From: Microbacterium saperdae
GTDB lineage: Bacteria; Actinomycetota; Actinomycetes; Actinomycetales; Microbacteriaceae
Assembly (NCBI RefSeq): GCF_006716345.1
Contig: NZ_VFOX01000001.1
Coordinates: 2,666,001 to 2,730,000 of the forward strand
DNA: 64,000 bases
Direction of reading: 5' to 3'
This document shows, in pieces, positions 45,087 to 54,679 of the stretch. The notes below the pieces were generated by a model. The model saw only the letters and a list, made by a program, of their open reading frames with translations, did not search any database and had not been told where the DNA came from. How positions within the stretch are numbered: the stretch's first letter is position 1; every line of letters starts with the position of its first letter. The position numbers and the translations under genes are program-made.

Positions 45087-46541
45087 GTGGCAGACCCGAC
45101 ATCTGCGGCCACGACGCAGAACAGCACTTCCCTCCGACCCGGCGCCCTCGGCGTCGCCGGCATCGTCTTCCTGGTGCTGGCGGCCGTCGCGCCGCTGACG
45201 GGCATCGTGGTGGTCGCCTCGCTCGCGATCGCTCTCGGCAACGGCGGCGGCACCCCGATGTCGTTCTTCCTGGTCGCGGCGATCCTGCTGCTGTTCGCGG
45301 TCGGCTACGCGCAGATGTCGAAGCAGCTGGTCAACGCCGGAGGGTTCTACGCCTTCGTCGTGAAGGGCCTCGGCCGCACGGGCGGTCTGATCGCCGGACT
45401 CATCGCCACGCTCGGCTACAACTTCTTCGTGGTCGGCACGATCGGCACCAGCGGCTTCTTCATGCAGACGATCATCCGCGACCTCACCGGCCTCGACGTG
45501 CACTGGCTCGTGTGGGGGCTCCTGTCGATCGTGGTGTGCTTCGTGCTGGCCCGCATCGGCGTCGACTTCAGCTCGAAGGTGCTGGGCGTCTGCCTCGTCC
45601 TCGAGGTGCTCATGCTGGTCGTGTTCGACGTCTCGGTGCTCGTGCAGACCGGATACGACCTGGGCGCGTTCAGCCCGGAGGCGGTGTTCTCCGGATCCCT
45701 CCCGATCGGCCTGCTGCTCGCGGCCACCGGCTTCCTCGGTTTCGAGGCGACCGCGCTGTTCAGCGAAGAGGCGAAGCAGCCGCTGCGCACGATCCCGCGG
45801 GCGACCTACACCTCGATCATCGCGATCGGCATCATCCTCGGCATCACGACCTGGGCCGTGGTGAGCGCGACCGGCGTGGCGCAGGCGCAGGCGACCGCGC
45901 TGGAGCACCTGCCGACGGGCGACCTCATCTTCACGCTCTCGCAGCAGTACCTGGGCGGCCCGCTCACGACAGTGATGATGGTGCTGCTCCTGGTGAGCCT
46001 GTTCGCCGCGATGCTGGCGTTCCACAACTCGGCCACCCGCTACCTGTACTCGCTGGGACGGGCGCGGATCCTGCCGCAGGCCCTCGCCCGCACCCGGTCC
46101 AACGGCGCCCCGCAGCTCGCGGGGATCGTGCAGGCGACCTTCGCCGGCGTCGTCGCGATCATCTTCGCGATCGCCGGGGCCGACCCGATCGTCACCCTCG
46201 TTCCTGCCATGCTCGGCTTCGGCACCCTGAGCGTGCTGATCCTGCAGGGCCTCGCCGCCATCTCGATCGTCGTCTACTTCCGCCGCGGCCGTGACCCCCG
46301 GTGGTGGAGCACGTTCATCGCCCCCGGCATCGGCTTCCTCGGCATCGCCGCGATCTCGGTGCTCGCGATCGTGAACTTCAACATCGTCGCCGGCTCCGAA
46401 GAGCTCGCGATCCGGTTGATGCCGCTGCTGCTCGTGCTGGCCGTCATCGGCGGCATCGTCTACGGCATCTACCTGAAGCGCGCGAAGCCGGCCGTGTACG
46501 AAGGCCTCTCCTCCGACCTGGAGCAGTTCAGCAACCGTTGA
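45087..46541 (+). CDS. APC-superfamily permease (amino acid/amine)
   Basis: 484 residues with twelve predicted helices. The helix 1 unwound segment LVLAAVAPLTGIVVV and the FEATALFSEEAKQP segment near helix 6-7 are typical of the APC family. The GTG at 45087 was chosen because AAAGGAG lies 5 bases upstream. It is followed by a moaF copy and an amidohydrolase on the same strand, which suggests uptake of an amine, amino acid or amide for that pathway. Confidence 0.9.
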   Translation: MADPTSAATTQNSTSLRPGALGVAGIVFLVLAAVAPLTGIVVVASLAIALGNGGGTPMSFFLVAAILLLFAVGYAQMSKQLVNAGGFYAFVVKGLGRTGGLIAGLIATLGYNFFVVGTIGTSGFFMQTIIRDLTGLDVHWLVWGLLSIVVCFVLARIGVDFSSKVLGVCLVLEVLMLVVFDVSVLVQTGYDLGAFSPEAVFSGSLPIGLLLAATGFLGFEATALFSEEAKQPLRTIPRATYTSIIAIGIILGITTWAVVSATGVAQAQATALEHLPTGDLIFTLSQQYLGGPLTTVMMVLLLVSLFAAMLAFHNSATRYLYSLGRARILPQALARTRSNGAPQLAGIVQATFAGVVAIIFAIAGADPIVTLVPAMLGFGTLSVLILQGLAAISIVVYFRRGRDPRWWSTFIAPGIGFLGIAAISVLAIVNFNIVAGSEELAIRLMPLLLVLAVIGGIVYGIYLKRAKPAVYEGLSSDLEQFSNR

Positions 46542-46579
46542 CGCTCCCCGCATCCGCCCCTCCGAGAGAAGGAACACGT

Positions 46580-47419
46580 ATGACCACGCTGAACCCCGCC
46601 GACACGTCCACCTGGCTCCCGCTCGAGGGACTCGCCCCCGGCTTCGACGCCAACAAGGCTCCGCACACCACCGCGCTGAGCGGTCGCGAGATCGCTGTCG
46701 TCGACGCCAGAGGGACGCGGATCGTGCACCGCTTCTCCGACACCACGGTCGCCTGGGAGTACCAGCCCGGGGCAGATGATGACACGGCGGCCGCAGCCGA
46801 CACCGACGCCTACGAGGCCTTCGAGGTCGACGAGGAGCTGTACTTCGTGCAGTTCCACCACCGCTACCTGCCGAACGAGGCCGTCTCACTCGTGGTCGAC
46901 CTGCGGCAGGGCCGGGCGCTCGCGATCATCTCGATCATCCTGCCCGCCCCTGAGAAGGGCCGCACCCGCGTGCAGCACGTCTTCGCGCCCAGCGTGATCG
47001 AGGGCGTCGAGGTGTCCGGTGCGGAGGCGGCGCCCACCACGACGCTCATCGGACGACGGGTCGAGTGGGTGTACAGCACCGAGCACGCCTACGAGCACGT
47101 GTACCTGTCGCCGCGCTGGTACTCCTGGCAGTGCCTGGCCGGCCCCGAGCGCGGCCTCGCCGACACGGACGAGAACAGCGTGTGGGAGGTGCGTCCCGGC
47201 ATCTACATCTTCGCGTGGCGCGAGAAGGTCATCCCGTGCGCCTCGGTGACGATCGCCGACCACCGCGACGTCAACGCGATCCGGTCGCACGGCGTGCTGT
47301 TCGGACTCGACGAGACCGGCGAGGTGCCGACGCACTTCACGTTCGGCGCACACGGACGTCTGCTCTCGACGACGCTGCACACGCCGGAGCTCGAGCCCGC
47401 CACGTTCGGGGACGCCTGA
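46580..47419 (+). CDS. moaF: MoaF-family protein, second copy
   Basis: 279 residues. The C-terminal half has YEHVYLSPRWYSWQCLAG and the YIFAWREKVIPCASV strand pair, the same signature as the copy at 36558-37346. The N-terminal half differs strongly between copies (LYFVQFHHRYLPNEAVSLVV here), pointing to different ligands. GAAGGAA precedes the ATG. It lies between an APC permease and an amidohydrolase, so both MoaF copies are next to uptake systems. Confidence 0.87.
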   Translation: MTTLNPADTSTWLPLEGLAPGFDANKAPHTTALSGREIAVVDARGTRIVHRFSDTTVAWEYQPGADDDTAAAADTDAYEAFEVDEELYFVQFHHRYLPNEAVSLVVDLRQGRALAIISIILPAPEKGRTRVQHVFAPSVIEGVEVSGAEAAPTTTLIGRRVEWVYSTEHAYEHVYLSPRWYSWQCLAGPERGLADTDENSVWEVRPGIYIFAWREKVIPCASVTIADHRDVNAIRSHGVLFGLDETGEVPTHFTFGAHGRLLSTTLHTPELEPATFGDA

Positions 47420-47420
47420 G

Positions 47421-49064
47421 ATGACGGAGGTCGCCGACCTCATCGTCACCGGTGCCGTGATCCGCACCGCGGATCGGACGAACCCGGTCGTCGAGGCGTT
47501 CGCTGTGCGCGACGGGAGGATCCTCGCCCTCGGCTCTGCTGCCGACATCGAGCGGTTCCGCGGACGACGCACCAGGACGCTCGAGGTCGGCGACGCCGCC
47601 GTGTACCCCGGCTTCGTCGACGTGCACAACCATCATGCGCTGGCGGGACGCACCGATCTGTTCGAGCTCTCACTGCCACAGGCACTGACGCTCGACGAGA
47701 TCCTCGACCGCGTGCGCGACAAGGCGGCCTCGTTGCCGCAGGACGCCTGGATCGTGGGCGGGGCCGTGCCGACCACGCTGCTGCCGACCCTCGCGAACAC
47801 GGCCTCGCGTCTGCGGTTGGACGAGGCCGCGGGAGGGCGCCCCGTCGTGCTGGTCGAGGACTCGCGCCACAACCGCTGGGCGAACACCCGGGCACTGGAG
47901 CTGGCGGGCATCACGGTCGACAGCATCCCGTCGTCCGGTGTGACGATGCTCGACCCCGACGACGGCACCCCGACCGGCGTGCTGCTCGAGGCGGCAGGCA
48001 TCCCGGTGCAGGAGGCCTACGACCGCAGCGGCGGACTCACGCCGGCGCAACACGCGGCGGCCTCCCGCCGCGGTGTGGAGCTGCTGAACTCCTTCGGCAT
48101 CACCACGTTCCAGGACGCCGGAGTGTCGGTCGAGATCCTGCAGGCGCTGGCCGACCTGGATCGCGCCGACGAGCTCCATGCCTGGGTCGTCTCATCGCTC
48201 CTGATCAACGACGAGATCTTCGGCTTCGACCCGATCGGCGAACCGCTGATCGCGCGCGGCGAGGAGTTCCGTACCGCGCACCACCGCCCGGACTTCGTGA
48301 AGATCTTCCTCGATGGGGTGCCGCCGGCGCGCACCGCCTCGTTCCTCGAACCGTATCCGGAGGATGCCGCGCATGGCGCGCACTTCCACGGCGAGACGAC
48401 CATGACCTTCGACGAACTCGCCGGCTGGCTCCGTGCGGTCGCCGCCCGCGGCCTCGGCGCCAAGGTGCACTGCACGGGAGATGGGTCGGCTCGACTCGTG
48501 CTCGACGTCGCCGAGGCGCTGCGGGCCGAGGGCATCACCACGCCGATCCAGATCGCACACGGACAGTTCCTCGCCGACTCCGACATCCCCCGGCTGCGCG
48601 CGCTCGACGTCTCCGCCGATATCTCCCCGTTCATCTGGTATCCCGGGGTCATCCCGCAGGCGCTCGCGGATGTGCTGGGCGAACGAGCGGAGCACTCGCA
48701 GCCGAACCGCGCACTGATCGACGCGGGCGCGCTCGTCGCGGGAGGCTCGGACTGGCCGGTGAGCGAGTCGCCGAACACCCTCGAAGGTCTGCAGGGGCTG
48801 GTGACCCGTGCGGATCCGCTCGGTCGCGCACCGGGGGTGCTGTGGCCAGCGCAGGCGATCACGGCCGAGGAGGCACTGGAGGTCTTCACGATCAACGCGG
48901 CGACCGCCATGGGCCTGGCCGCCGAGACCGGTTCGCTGGCCGTGGGCAAATCCGCGGATTTCGTGGTGCTCGCGCGCGACGCGATCGCCGGCCCTCCTGA
49001 CGAGATCGTGCACACCGAGGTGCTGTCGACGTGGTTCGCCGGCCGTGAGGTCTACTCGCGCTGA
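47421..49064 (+). CDS. Amidohydrolase family 3 (YtcJ-like) protein, second copy
   Basis: 547 residues, 100 more than the first copy at 6666-8009, and closer to the YtcJ norm. H69-x-H71 in DVHNHH binds metal; further metal ligands are expected in KVHCTGD and QIAHGQF; GGSDWPV holds the catalytic Asp. The gene starts 1 bp after moaF, so the two are translated as a unit. Likely an amide or formamide hydrolase in the amine path; unproven. A strong terminator follows. Confidence 0.87.
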   Translation: MTEVADLIVTGAVIRTADRTNPVVEAFAVRDGRILALGSAADIERFRGRRTRTLEVGDAAVYPGFVDVHNHHALAGRTDLFELSLPQALTLDEILDRVRDKAASLPQDAWIVGGAVPTTLLPTLANTASRLRLDEAAGGRPVVLVEDSRHNRWANTRALELAGITVDSIPSSGVTMLDPDDGTPTGVLLEAAGIPVQEAYDRSGGLTPAQHAAASRRGVELLNSFGITTFQDAGVSVEILQALADLDRADELHAWVVSSLLINDEIFGFDPIGEPLIARGEEFRTAHHRPDFVKIFLDGVPPARTASFLEPYPEDAAHGAHFHGETTMTFDELAGWLRAVAARGLGAKVHCTGDGSARLVLDVAEALRAEGITTPIQIAHGQFLADSDIPRLRALDVSADISPFIWYPGVIPQALADVLGERAEHSQPNRALIDAGALVAGGSDWPVSESPNTLEGLQGLVTRADPLGRAPGVLWPAQAITAEEALEVFTINAATAMGLAAETGSLAVGKSADFVVLARDAIAGPPDEIVHTEVLSTWFAGREVYSR

Positions 49065-49083
49065 ACGCGCTTTCGGTGCAGAC

Positions 49084-49117
49084 AAGAACCCCCGCCTGTT
49101 CGCAGGCGGGGGTTCTT
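49084..49117. terminator. Strong bidirectional hairpin terminator
   Basis: Perfect 15-base arms (49084-49098, 49103-49117; AAGAACCCCCGCCTG) with a TTCG tetraloop and T-rich flank, between the convergent amidohydrolase and GMC genes. The clearest terminator in the window. Confidence 0.93.
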
Positions 49118-49128
49118 CTGTGCTCGAC

Positions 49129-50592
49129 TCAGCCTTCCAACACGAACGTCGCGCCGCGTTCGCCGATCATCGCGGCGGGGGCGTTCGTGTTGCCGGTGGG
49201 AACCGTGGGGATGACGGAGGCGTCGATCACGCGCAGCCCTGGGATGCCATGCACCCGCAGCTGCGGGTCGACCACGGACTCCGTGCCGGTCCCCATCCGG
49301 CAGGTGCCGACCTGGTGGTGGTAGGTGATGGCCGTGCGCCGCACCCAGTCCTCGACATCCGCATCTGCGACATCAGGACCCGGGTACACCTCGACCGCGC
49401 CCCACTCCTCCGCCAACGCCGGGCGGGCGCCGATCCGCCGGCACTGGCGCACGGATGCGGCGAGTGACGCCACATCGCGGTCGTCGGCGAGCGCGGCGAG
49501 GTCGATGAGCGGCGGGTCGGCGAGCCCGGGACCGGACAGCGTGAGGGCACCGCGGCTGTGCGGAGTGACGAGCCCCGCCATCAACGAGAAGCCGTCATCA
49601 CCCTGCGGCTCGAGCTCGCCCCACATCGGCACCGAGAACAGGATCGGCTGCGTGTCGGGCTCGGCGAGGTCGTCGCGACTGCGCCAGAACAGGTGCGTCT
49701 GAGTGACCGAGACGCCGGGCTGCGGCGGTCCGACCGGCCGCTCCGTCGTGAAGATCACGGGCGACAGGAGGTGATCGTGGAGATTCTTCCCCACGCCGGG
49801 CAGGTCCTGCACGACAGGGATGCCCAGCGCCTCGAGCTCCGCCGCGGGGCCGATGCCGGAACGCAACAGGATCACGGGGGTGCCGATGGCGCCTGCCGAG
49901 AGGATGACCTCATCGGCGCGCAGCTCTTCTGCCGCCGCGCCCTCCCCCAGTCGCACTCCGACCGCGCGACCGTCTTCGATGATCACCGAGTGCACTTCGC
50001 GGCCGGTGATCACGGTCAACCTGTCGGCGACGGGCTGCGCGTACGTCGTCCAGGTGTTCGCCCGGCGGCCGTCGCGCATCGTCACCTGTTCCTGCGAGAT
50101 GCCGTCGAGCGTGCCGCCGTTGTAGTTCGGGTTGTGCGGCAGACCCTCCTGCACCGCAGCGTCGATGATGGACGCCTGGATCGGCGACAGCGGGTAGTCG
50201 TCGGTCACCGGCAGCAGGTCGCTCTCGATCGCGGTGAACACCGGCTCGACCGCGGACCAGCCCCATCCGTCCGCCCCGCCGCGTTCCCATCCGTCGTAGT
50301 CGGAGGCGGCACCACGCACCCAGATCATGGCGTTCAGCGCGTGGGATCCGCCCGTGACCTTGCCGCGCGGCAGGTGCAGCCGTCGTCCGGCCGCATGCTC
50401 CTGCGGCACCGTGAAGAAGTCCCAGTCATCGGCGGAGTGCCAGAGCTCTCCGGCGCGCGCGGGGTCGTGGATGGCCGGGTTGGTGTCGTAGCCTCCGGCT
50501 TCGATGAGCGTGACCTCGACGCCGGCATCCACCAGACGCCGCGCGACGATCGCGCCCGAGGTGCCCGCGCCGACGATGATGACGGAGCCCAC
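49129..50592 (-). CDS. GMC-family FAD-dependent alcohol oxidoreductase
   Basis: 487 residues. The FAD Rossmann motif GAGTSGAIVARRL starts at residue 8, the GMC signature GGSHALNAMIWVRG follows, and the active-site histidine lies in [12 protein letters not shown], with the partner Asn in TGNTNAP. The family includes choline dehydrogenase and other alcohol oxidases. The aldehyde dehydrogenase gene lies 3 bp upstream in the same operon, so alcohol to aldehyde to acid is the expected order, as in BetA-BetB. A paralogue is cut by the right window edge. Confidence 0.9.
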   Translation of the reverse strand: MGSVIIVGAGTSGAIVARRLVDAGVEVTLIEAGGYDTNPAIHDPARAGELWHSADDWDFFTVPQEHAAGRRLHLPRGKVTGGSHALNAMIWVRGAASDYDGWERGGADGWGWSAVEPVFTAIESDLLPVTDDYPLSPIQASIIDAAVQEGLPHNPNYNGGTLDGISQEQVTMRDGRRANTWTTYAQPVADRLTVITGREVHSVIIEDGRAVGVRLGEGAAAEELRADEVILSAGAIGTPVILLRSGIGPAAELEALGIPVVQDLPGVGKNLHDHLLSPVIFTTERPVGPPQPGVSVTQTHLFWRSRDDLAEPDTQPILFSVPMWGELEPQGDDGFSLMAGLVTPHSRGALTLSGPGLADPPLIDLAALADDRDVASLAASVRQCRRIGARPALAEEWGAVEVYPGPDVADADVEDWVRRTAITYHHQVGTCRMGTGTESVVDPQLRVHGIPGLRVIDASVIPTVPTGNTNAPAAMIGERGATFVLEG

Positions 50593-50595
50593 GGG

Positions 50596-52035
50596 TCAGG
50601 CCTTCCGACCGGGGCCGGACACGACCTGGGTGACGGCCACGGACTTGAGCCCCTCGACGCCGAACTCCAGTCCGTAACCCGAGCTCTTGACACCGCCGAA
50701 CGGCACCATCGGGTGCAGCCCGCCGTGCGAGTTGATCCATACCGTGCCCGACTGCATCCGCGATGCCGCCGCCCGTGCCGCTTCGGGGTCGCTCGACCAG
50801 ACGGAGGCGCCGAGGCCCACGTCGACTGCGTTCGCGAGCGCGAAAGCCTCGTCGACGTCGCTGTAGCGGATCACGGGGAGAGCGGGTCCGAACTGCTCCT
50901 CCTGCACCAGGGCGGCATCGTTCTCGATGTCGGCGACGATCGTGGGGCGGTAGAACAGCTCGCCGAGCTCGGGGGCGGCCTCGCCACCGGTCGCGATGCG
51001 CGCACCTCGGCTCTTGGCGTCGTCCACCAGACGGCTGACGATGTCGAACTGCGCGCGGTTCTGCAGCGGTCCGAGCACGTTGTCCTCGTCGAGCCCGTTG
51101 CCGATCGGTACGGATGCCGCGATCTCCGCGAGCGCATCGACGACCTCGTCGTACACGGAGTCGTGCACGTAGAGGCGCTTGAGGGCGGCGCAGGTCTGGC
51201 CGGTGTTGATGAAGGCTCCCCAGAACAGGTCCTGCGCGATGCCGGCGACATCGGTGTCCGGAAGCACGATGCCGGCATCGTTGCCGCCCAGCTCCAGCGT
51301 GAGGCGGGCGAGGTTGCCTGCGGAGCTCTCGATGATGCGGCGACCGGTGGCCGTCGATCCGGTGAACATGATCTTGTCGATGTCGGGATGCGATGCCAGC
51401 CGCGCTCCGACTTCGCGGTCACCCGAGACGCCGATCAGGACGTCGGCAGGCAGGTGCTCGTTCATCACCGCGAGCATCGCCAGCACGCTGAGCGGGGTGT
51501 ACTCGCTGGGCTTCGCGACGACCGTGTTGCCCATGCGCAGCGACGGCCCGATCTGCCAGATGGTGATCATGAGCGGCCAGTTCCACGGCCCGATCGCGCC
51601 GACGACTCCGGCGGCCTTGTAGACGAGCTCGGCGTGCAGGTTCTCGTCGTCGACGAGCACCTGCGATTCCAGCACGGTCGCGGCGTTGGTGCGCAGCCAG
51701 GCGGAGCAGGCGCCGAGTTCGAACCGCGCGTTGGGGCCGTTGAGCGGCTTGCCCTGCTCCCGTGAGAGCAGATAGGCGAGTCCTTCGGCGTTCGCGTCGA
51801 TCGCGTCGGCGACGGCGAGCAGCACCTCGATCCGCTTCTCGTGGCCGAGGGCCTCCCACGCGGGCTGCGCCGCCTTCGCGCGCGCGATGGCATCGTCGAG
51901 CTCGGCGACCGAGTGGACCGGCGCGCGACCGATGACCTCTCGCGTCGCCGCATCCGGGATATCGCGCCCTGCGCCCTGCGGCGCCTGGATGCGGTCGAGC
52001 AGCGCAGCAGCTGCGGAGGCGGCGGATTCGGACAT
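50596..52035 (-). CDS. NAD(P)-dependent aldehyde dehydrogenase
   Basis: 479 residues. N152 (PWNWP), K175 (AKPSE), general base E248 (LELGG) and nucleophile C282 (GQTCAALKR) are intact. The ATG at 52035 follows GAAGGAGAG. It oxidises the aldehyde formed by the GMC enzyme, or by the copper amine oxidase, to the acid. The gap 52036-52244 upstream is otherwise empty apart from the promoter of this operon, which I cannot place. Confidence 0.93.
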   Translation of the reverse strand: MSESAASAAAALLDRIQAPQGAGRDIPDAATREVIGRAPVHSVAELDDAIARAKAAQPAWEALGHEKRIEVLLAVADAIDANAEGLAYLLSREQGKPLNGPNARFELGACSAWLRTNAATVLESQVLVDDENLHAELVYKAAGVVGAIGPWNWPLMITIWQIGPSLRMGNTVVAKPSEYTPLSVLAMLAVMNEHLPADVLIGVSGDREVGARLASHPDIDKIMFTGSTATGRRIIESSAGNLARLTLELGGNDAGIVLPDTDVAGIAQDLFWGAFINTGQTCAALKRLYVHDSVYDEVVDALAEIAASVPIGNGLDEDNVLGPLQNRAQFDIVSRLVDDAKSRGARIATGGEAAPELGELFYRPTIVADIENDAALVQEEQFGPALPVIRYSDVDEAFALANAVDVGLGASVWSSDPEAARAAASRMQSGTVWINSHGGLHPMVPFGGVKSSGYGLEFGVEGLKSVAVTQVVSGPGRKA

Positions 52036-52244
52036 CGGGACTCTCCTTCGAGCGGGGTGCGGCCAGCGTGAAGAGACTGGTCGTCTTCTCATTCTCGATC
52101 GCCGCCTGCGACCCCACTTGTCGAGGAGTGCGCCGCAGATGTCCCAGTGCGAAGGGATGCTCCCGCATGCGACATCTCACGGTGTGCGGTTGCCCGGAGA
52201 CCGCGGTCGCCCGGGGGCTTGCGGCGTGTCCGCCCGCCGCACTC

Positions 52245-53828
52245 CTACCGTCGAAGCGCCGTGCCCGACCGGATCCTTCGCGTGCGGGGCACCCCGGGTC
52301 GTGGTGTGCGCCATCGTCGTGTGGGGTCCCACCACGCGGGTCCGCGGACGGTGGGCGTGCCGTTGTCCATGCGGATCTCCCACCCCGAGGTTTCCAGGGT
52401 GCGGTGGTGGTGCCAGCACAGGGTGACGCCGTTGTCGGTATGCGTCGGCCCGCCGCGGGAGTGTTCCTGCACGTGGTGGATCTCGCACCAGGCTGCGGGG
52501 ACGTGACATCCCGGGATCAGGCACTCCGTGTCGCGGAGGGTGATCGCACGGCGTTGGTGGGTGGTGAAGATGCGGTCGGTGTTCCCGATGCCGATGATGC
52601 GGCCTTCGGGGTCGAACAGCACCCGTTGGATCGTCCCGCCGCAGGCGGTGTGGCGGGCGGCGGCGATCGTGGTGGGAGTGTCGATCCCGTCGATGTGCGC
52701 CCACCCGCGCCCGGTCGCATAGTCCTGCGCCGCGACGGACACGATCAGCGTCGGCGCCGCCCCACCCAGTTTCGGCATCTCCTCATGCCGGGCCGCGATC
52801 CCGAGCATCGCCGCGAACGCATCATGCTGCTTCTGCGCACGCGACCGCGGGTCAACCTGCCCACCCGGATCCCCCGACGGCAACACACCACCATCCCGAC
52901 CCTGCCGATCCTGCACAGCCTGCACGCCCTGGACACCCTGGACACCCTGGACACCCTGGGAAGCGTGCGCGTCCGGGGAACCGTGGGCATCACCCTCTTC
53001 GGACAGCACGAACCGCACCCCCAGTACCGGGGGCCCGTCCACCTTCGGGTTCAGATACGCATCCCAGATCCGCTGCAACTGCCCCGCCGTCTCCGGCAAC
53101 AAGTCCCCATGGATCGGGATCAACCCGTTCTTCACCCGCCCGAGGATCACCCCGCGGCCGCGCATCGCGATCTCCTCCGCGGGCTCGGCGCCGTCGGGGT
53201 CGAGGAACATCACGATCCGTTGCGCGAGGATCCGCAAGTCTTCCGGCGTCGCCGCCGGCCCGACGCCCGGGTCACCAGCATCGACCTCGACCTCGACCTT
53301 GGCATCCGACCCGGCGACCGCGAACCCGCGCGCATACCCGGCGAGTTCCGCATCCGCCCGTACCCGGTCCGCCGCTCCGACGCGTCCTCGCGCCTGCTCG
53401 ATCGGCCCGGTCGCCGCCAACAGCCCGGTGATCCCCACCGTCCCGTCCACGAGCGCCTCCCGCAACCGCGGCCACAACGCCGGCAACCAGCCCCCGGAAC
53501 TGATGTCCACCTCTCGGCGCACCAGCCGTGCGGCCTTGATCACCCGCCCCGCACCCGCCGCATCCGTGCGCAGCACCCGTTGCAACAGCTCGCTCACGCT
53601 GCGGCACCCGAACTGTCCACAGAACGCGGGATCCCCCGACCCCGCCGGCCGTGCCGGCACCGCAGCCACCGTCTCCACGACCAACGCCTCCGCCCGCCGC
53701 ACCACCTCACCCGCCGCGCGCAACACGTCCAGTTTCTCCGCATCCGACACCCCCACCACCGACCCCGCACGCAGCAGCCCGTCGAGGTCGCTCACGACCT
53801 GATCGAGCACATCCACGGGGTGGTTCAT
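52245..53828 (-). CDS. DUF222/13E12-family protein with C-terminal HNH nuclease (long copy)
   Basis: 527 residues. DUF222 domain in the first two thirds; the HNH module shows CLIPGCHVPAAWCEIHHV and NGVTLCWHHHRTL, a CxxxC variant different from the CAMC of the first copy. The ATG at 53828 has GAGGGG just upstream. A run of Val-Gln-Gly repeats in the linker comes from a 9-bp tandem repeat. Unlike the copy at 16.5 kb, no SOS box is seen upstream; only a TCGAAA half-like site occurs in the 261-bp gap. Confidence 0.88.
   Translation of the reverse strand: MNHPVDVLDQVVSDLDGLLRAGSVVGVSDAEKLDVLRAAGEVVRRAEALVVETVAAVPARPAGSGDPAFCGQFGCRSVSELLQRVLRTDAAGAGRVIKAARLVRREVDISSGGWLPALWPRLREALVDGTVGITGLLAATGPIEQARGRVGAADRVRADAELAGYARGFAVAGSDAKVEVEVDAGDPGVGPAATPEDLRILAQRIVMFLDPDGAEPAEEIAMRGRGVILGRVKNGLIPIHGDLLPETAGQLQRIWDAYLNPKVDGPPVLGVRFVLSEEGDAHGSPDAHASQGVQGVQGVQGVQAVQDRQGRDGGVLPSGDPGGQVDPRSRAQKQHDAFAAMLGIAARHEEMPKLGGAAPTLIVSVAAQDYATGRGWAHIDGIDTPTTIAAARHTACGGTIQRVLFDPEGRIIGIGNTDRIFTTHQRRAITLRDTECLIPGCHVPAAWCEIHHVQEHSRGGPTHTDNGVTLCWHHHRTLETSGWEIRMDNGTPTVRGPAWWDPTRRWRTPRPGVPRTRRIRSGTALRR
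52922..52958. repeat. 9-bp tandem repeat (GGACACCCT), four units
   Basis: Three exact and one imperfect copy in phase with the DUF222-HNH reading frame, encoding GVQ repeats between the DUF222 and HNH parts. Length variation by slippage would keep the frame. Confidence 0.8.
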
Positions 53829-54089
53829 ACCCCTCATCCAACCCGCACCCACCGACATTCCGACCTCGAAACATGCCAGGTCAGAGCAATATTCCGGAAC
53901 ACAAAGCGGGTTCACTAGCTCTCCACAGCAGCCTCGAAAACCCCGCACTTCCACACACCCCGGGGACCGCCGCGTCCCGCCATCCGTGGCTCATCGAGTG
54001 CACGGCATCGACGCGAGCACACGACTCATACCCGTCCACTCGTCAACACCCTGTGCACTCGGCAACAGGGCAGCGGCGGCAGCGAACGC

Positions 54090-54527
54090 TCACACCCGGG
54101 TGAAGTCCTCGAAGATCAGGATCGTGCGGGTCGAGCGGATCGAGGGGATCGCCTGGATGTCCTCCAGCACGATGCGGCGAAGGTCGCGAGCGTCGCTCGC
54201 ACGCACCAGCAGGATCACGTCGTAATCGCCGCCCACCAGCGCCATGTGCTCGATCTCGGGGATCGCGCGCAGCCGGGCACTCACGTCCTGCCAGGTCGCC
54301 TGCTCGATCGCGAGGGTCACATAGGCACTCGCGTGATGCCCGAGCAGCACCGGGTCCGTGCGCACCGTGTATCCCGTGATCACCCCGGCATCCGTGAGTC
54401 GCTTGATGCGCGCGTGCGCGCCGGCACGGGAGATGTGCACGGCATCCGCGATCGCCGTCATCGAGGCGCGCGCGTCACGACGCAGCTCCTCGAGGATCGC
54501 GTGGTCGACCTCATCCAGCACCGCCAT
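54090..54527 (-). CDS. Lrp/AsnC-family regulator
   Basis: 145 residues: N-terminal HTH (SMTAIADAVHISRAGAHARIKRL) and C-terminal RAM domain (HMALVGGDYDVILLV). It is divergent from the branched-chain 2-oxoacid dehydrogenase operon, the classic BkdR arrangement, and likely activates that operon with a branched-chain amino acid as effector. Confidence 0.92.
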   Translation of the reverse strand: MAVLDEVDHAILEELRRDARASMTAIADAVHISRAGAHARIKRLTDAGVITGYTVRTDPVLLGHHASAYVTLAIEQATWQDVSARLRAIPEIEHMALVGGDYDVILLVRASDARDLRRIVLEDIQAIPSIRSTRTILIFEDFTRV

Positions 54528-54543
54528 GGGAACCCCCTCGTTC

Positions 54544-54561
54544 TGTCACCGAATTCTGACA
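54544..54561. promoter_or_regulatory. Inverted repeat TGTCA-N8-TGACA in the lrp-bkd divergent gap
   Basis: Five-base arms, 8-base spacer, located 17 bp from the Lrp start. It is the best candidate for an Lrp/BkdR site. A 12-bp palindrome GGCAAGCTTGCC at 54639-54650 lies nearer the dehydrogenase start. Confidence 0.4.
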
Positions 54562-54679
54562 CTTCGACATTCAGATCGGCAATAACCAACCGATCATCCA
54601 GTATTCCGCGCCGCATCTTGGACGACTGTCGCAAAGGAGGCAAGCTTGCCCCATCGAGTTCGGCAAGGAGGGCGAACGG

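Noticed and set aside
53829..54089. SOS box before the second DUF222-HNH gene
   Set aside because: Only a TCGAAA half-like site is present; the second half does not match.
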